DNA of 64,000 nt from Paraburkholderia silviterrae (GTDB taxonomy: Bacteria; Pseudomonadota; Gammaproteobacteria; Burkholderiales; Burkholderiaceae): contig NZ_SMRP01000015.1 of NCBI RefSeq assembly GCF_004353915.1, forward strand, positions 85,575-149,574, in the 5' to 3' direction. Under the pieces are notes generated by a model. It saw nothing but the letters and a program-made list of their open reading frames with translations. It had not been told where the DNA came from and made no database searches. The translations under genes were made by a program, and so were the position numbers. Shown here piece after piece: positions 61,764 to 64,000 of this stretch; the stretch's first letter is position 1, and every line of letters begins with the position of its first letter.

Positions 61764-61838
61764 TCAGAGGGCGGAAACGCCGCAGTCCACCGCGACAGCC
61801 TGGCCCGTTATATACGAATTCTCTTTGGCTGTGGGCAG
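61764..61838 (-). pseudogene. 3' stub of a short-chain dehydrogenase
   Basis: The leftward frame reads LPTAKENSYITGQAVAVDCG and then VSAL before TGA, matching the C-terminal strand of SDR enzymes (S-ITGQ---VD-G). The preceding region toward the acyl-CoA synthetase shows no SDR similarity. A gene end left after deletion; it lies in a 290-base gap that otherwise has nothing. Confidence 0.6.
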
Positions 61839-61914
61839 GGCGCCAAAGCCGCCGGCGCCCCCGTGATCGTGACTGTCTGGTGCCGATCGCTCTCCGGCGC
61901 CATGCAGTCCTCTG

Positions 61915-63594
61915 TCAATCAATCAGCTTGCGTATGGCCTTCTTGTCGATCTTGCCCACGCTGGTCTTCGGTATTTCAGCCACGAACGTGATCCGGCTCG
62001 CCTCCGGCACCGCATACCGGCTGATGCGGTTGGCTTCGACATGCCGGTGCAGATGCTGGCGCACATCTTCGGCGTCGAGCGAGCTTCCCTGGACGGGCAC
62101 CACCAGCGCCATGGGCCGTTCGCCCCACTTGTCGTCCTTGACGCCGACTACTGCGCACTCCTGCACATCGGGCAGCTCGCCGATCAATCCCTCGATCTCG
62201 ATCGACGAGACCCATTCGCCGCCGGTCTTGATCACGTCCTTGATGCGATCGACGATCTGCACATAACCGTCCGGCGTCATCACGGCAACGTCCTGGGTAT
62301 GCAGGTAGCCGCCGCGCCAGAGCGCCTCCGACGCCTCGGGCTGGTTGTGGTACCCGAGCGTGAGGAACGGCGCGCGCAGCACGATCTCTCCGGGTGTCGT
62401 GCCGTCGCGCGGCACGTCGCGCATGTCGTCATCGACCACGCGCAAATCCACCATCGGCAGCGGGCGTCCCGTCATGGCACGTTTGCGGATGTTCTCGTCC
62501 TGGTCGGCGGGAGCGCCGCCCGGAGGCAACTGGGAGAGCGCCACCGTCGGGCCCGTCTCGGACATCCCGTAGCCCGCGAACACGTCGATACCCTGCTCGA
62601 CGGCGCTGCGGCACAGTGCGGGCGGCAGCGCCGAACCCCCGATGACGATCTTCCATCCATCGAGCTTGCGGCCTTCGCGGCGGGCTGCGTCGAGCAGCAT
62701 CTGCAGGATGGTGGGCACGCAATGCGAGAACGTGACTTTTTCGGTCTGCTGCAGTGCCAGCAATTGCTCGGGCACATAGCGGCCGGGCAGCACGATGCGC
62801 AGCCCGAGCAACACGGCGATATAGGGCACGCCCCACGCGAGCACGTGGAACATCGGCGTGATCGGCATATAGACGTCTTCGCGATGCAGGCGCTGTCCCT
62901 CGCGCGGCGAACAAAAGCTCGTCGCGATCGTCAGCGCATGCAGCACGATCTGGCGATGGCTGTAGCAAACGCCTTTTGGATCGCCCGTGGTGCCCGTGGT
63001 ATAGAAAAGCGCAGCGCGCGTGTTCTCGTCGAACTCGGGAAAGACATAATCCGGCGATGCCGGCGCGAGCAGCGCTTCATATTCGCCCACGAAGGGCAGG
63101 GTGGTCGACGGCAGCGGATTGCCGTCGGCGAGCACCACGACCTGGCGCACGAACTTCAGCTCCGCCTGGATCTGTTCCAGAACCGGCAGGAAATCCGCGT
63201 GCGCGAGCACCAGCTCGGCACGCGAGTCGTTCAATGCGTAAGCGATCTGCTGGGGGGAGGTGCGGACGTTGACCGTAAACAGCGTGGCGCCCATCATCGG
63301 GATTGCGAAATAACTTTCGAGGTACCGGTGACTATCCCAATCGAGCACGGCAACGGTGGAGCCGTGCCTTGCGCCCAGCGCGTCGAGCGCGGATGCAAGT
63401 TGCCCGATGCGCTTGCGCAGATCGGCGAACGTATAGCGCTGCTTGCCGCGGTAGCTGATCTCCTGATCGGCACTCACGCTCTGCGAATTCAGCAGCAGTT
63501 GCTTGATGAGCAATGGATAGGCGTAGGCCGACGGGGTCGCGATGATCAGGTTGTCGGAAGCATCGGAAGCATCGGGTGTATGGGGCGCTGACAC
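61915..63594 (-). CDS. Long-chain fatty-acyl-CoA synthetase (AlkK-like)
   Basis: This 559-residue class I adenylate-forming ligase joins a fatty acid to CoA. The P-loop reads ALFYTTGTTGDPKGVCYSHR (about 189-208), the adenine motif FAGYGMSETGPTV (about 335), HTQDVAVMTPDGYVQIVDR near 440, KDVIKTGGEWVSS (hinge), and the catalytic lysine near the end in TSVGKIDKKAIR. Length and words fit the medium/long-chain AlkK/FadD-like group. The start is GTG with GAGG upstream. It stands alone and points toward the SDR stub. It could supply acyl-CoA to the PHA operon, but no shared regulation is visible. Confidence 0.87.
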   Translation of the reverse strand: MSAPHTPDASDASDNLIIATPSAYAYPLLIKQLLLNSQSVSADQEISYRGKQRYTFADLRKRIGQLASALDALGARHGSTVAVLDWDSHRYLESYFAIPMMGATLFTVNVRTSPQQIAYALNDSRAELVLAHADFLPVLEQIQAELKFVRQVVVLADGNPLPSTTLPFVGEYEALLAPASPDYVFPEFDENTRAALFYTTGTTGDPKGVCYSHRQIVLHALTIATSFCSPREGQRLHREDVYMPITPMFHVLAWGVPYIAVLLGLRIVLPGRYVPEQLLALQQTEKVTFSHCVPTILQMLLDAARREGRKLDGWKIVIGGSALPPALCRSAVEQGIDVFAGYGMSETGPTVALSQLPPGGAPADQDENIRKRAMTGRPLPMVDLRVVDDDMRDVPRDGTTPGEIVLRAPFLTLGYHNQPEASEALWRGGYLHTQDVAVMTPDGYVQIVDRIKDVIKTGGEWVSSIEIEGLIGELPDVQECAVVGVKDDKWGERPMALVVPVQGSSLDAEDVRQHLHRHVEANRISRYAVPEASRITFVAEIPKTSVGKIDKKAIRKLID

Positions 63595-63739
63595 GGAGAC
63601 TACCTCGTAGGGCTATCGGCGCAGCAACGTGCCGCGTCATCGTGTCAAGCATACTGAACGCATCCGGCCGAGTCCCCCCCATCGTGGAGGGGGAGGGTTA
63701 TCGAGCATCGTAGTCGTGGGCATCATCCCGCCGCCGCGG

Positions 63740-64000
63740 ATGCGATACGGCGGCTTCGGCTCGAACGAGCGTGTCGGCGGCGGCGAGTTCGTGCTGGTTG
63801 CGGCGGACCGTGGTGACGATGGACAGCTGTGCGAGCTTGCCAGCCGCTTGATCGCATGCGTCTTGAATGTCGGGGAGGGCGAGTACGACGGAAGATTTCC
63901 GCTTCGCGTCAGCATTGGCATTGCGACTTTCCCCGACCGCGCAAAGACCACTGAGGAACTTCTCGACCTGGCCGATTCGGCAATGTACGCAGCGAAGCGC
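63740..64000 (+). CDS. GGDEF-like domain protein, partial at window edge
   Basis: The frame reads VGGGEFVLV, LRVSIGIATFPDRAKT, then LLDLADSAMYAAKR up to the window edge, clearly the second half of a GGDEF (diguanylate cyclase) domain. The signature is GGGEF in place of GGDEF/GGEEF, which usually abolishes catalysis. The part before it (from about 63650) is not GGDEF-like, so the N-terminal half seems missing, either a remnant or a degenerate gene. The ATG at 63740 may not be the real start. Confidence 0.6.
   Translation, partial: MRYGGFGSNERVGGGEFVLVAADRGDDGQLCELASRLIACVLNVGEGEYDGRFPLRVSIGIATFPDRAKTTEELLDLADSAMYAAKR

Overview
The window reads as a high-GC stretch of a Burkholderiales genome (Burkholderia, Paraburkholderia or Caballeronia type), probably from a secondary chromosome or other accessory replicon. 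The evidence is an RpoD-type sigma factor of beta-proteobacterial layout, a Burkholderia-type trimeric porin, dense LysR/AraC/IclR regulation of small catabolic operons, and no ribosomal, tRNA or core replication genes. I saw no insertion sequence, integrase, CRISPR array, tRNA or rRNA. Gene identities come from reading the translations; no database search was possible.

Layout. 1-6.6 kb: a frameshifted ETF-ubiquinone oxidoreductase end, an iron-type alcohol dehydrogenase, then a leftward acyl-CoA ligase / DsbA-type isomerase / nitronate monooxygenase operon facing a TetR regulator. 7.2-11.9 kb: a compact NRPS-like cassette (free-standing adenylation domain, carrier protein, tandem alpha/beta hydrolase, DUF6875-like protein). 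12.0-18.0 kb: SRPBCC protein, two aldo/keto reductases, an old-yellow-enzyme and an MFS exporter, divergent from a LysR regulator. 18.0-24.4 kb: an rpoD paralogue followed by a run of very small proteins (DUF1488-like, a 51-aa membrane peptide, a lone receiver domain, a ferritin-like helical protein and others). 24.5-41 kb: a catabolic island that looks built for a nitrogen compound (two PuuE/PgdA-like hydrolases around an NCS1 permease, Rieske oxygenase with reductase, APC permease, SDR, epimerase, creatininase-family amidase, ureohydrolase, two sister IclR regulators, LysR, orphan binding protein). 41.1-44.6 kb: a large zinc-ribbon/cyclase/AAA/TPR signalling protein. 44.8-47.0 kb: a CsiD-type glutarate hydroxylase with an FMN 2-hydroxyacid dehydrogenase. 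47-58 kb: two near-identical BKACE genes, each with an AraC regulator and an upstream array of TGTCCC repeats, with a thiolase between and a porin and MFS transporter after. 58-63.6 kb: an HSL-type esterase, a PHA synthase operon (short PhaE-like protein, PhaC, GNAT), and an acyl-CoA synthetase. The window ends inside a GGDEF-like domain.

How the parts fit. Most of the window is modular import-and-oxidation machinery that would feed acyl-CoA, amide, guanidino and hydroxy-acid intermediates into central metabolism, with a local regulator beside nearly every operon. Three 3'-end gene stubs (two SDR, one CaiB/BaiF) and the broken ETF-QO show that gene loss is going on. The strongest regulatory signals are the TGTCCC arrays, placed identically relative to a candidate -10 element at both BKACE genes, and a shared dyad upstream of both the ureohydrolase and the binding protein. 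The least familiar gene sets are the NRPS-like cassette at 7-12 kb and the nitrogen island at 24.5-41 kb.
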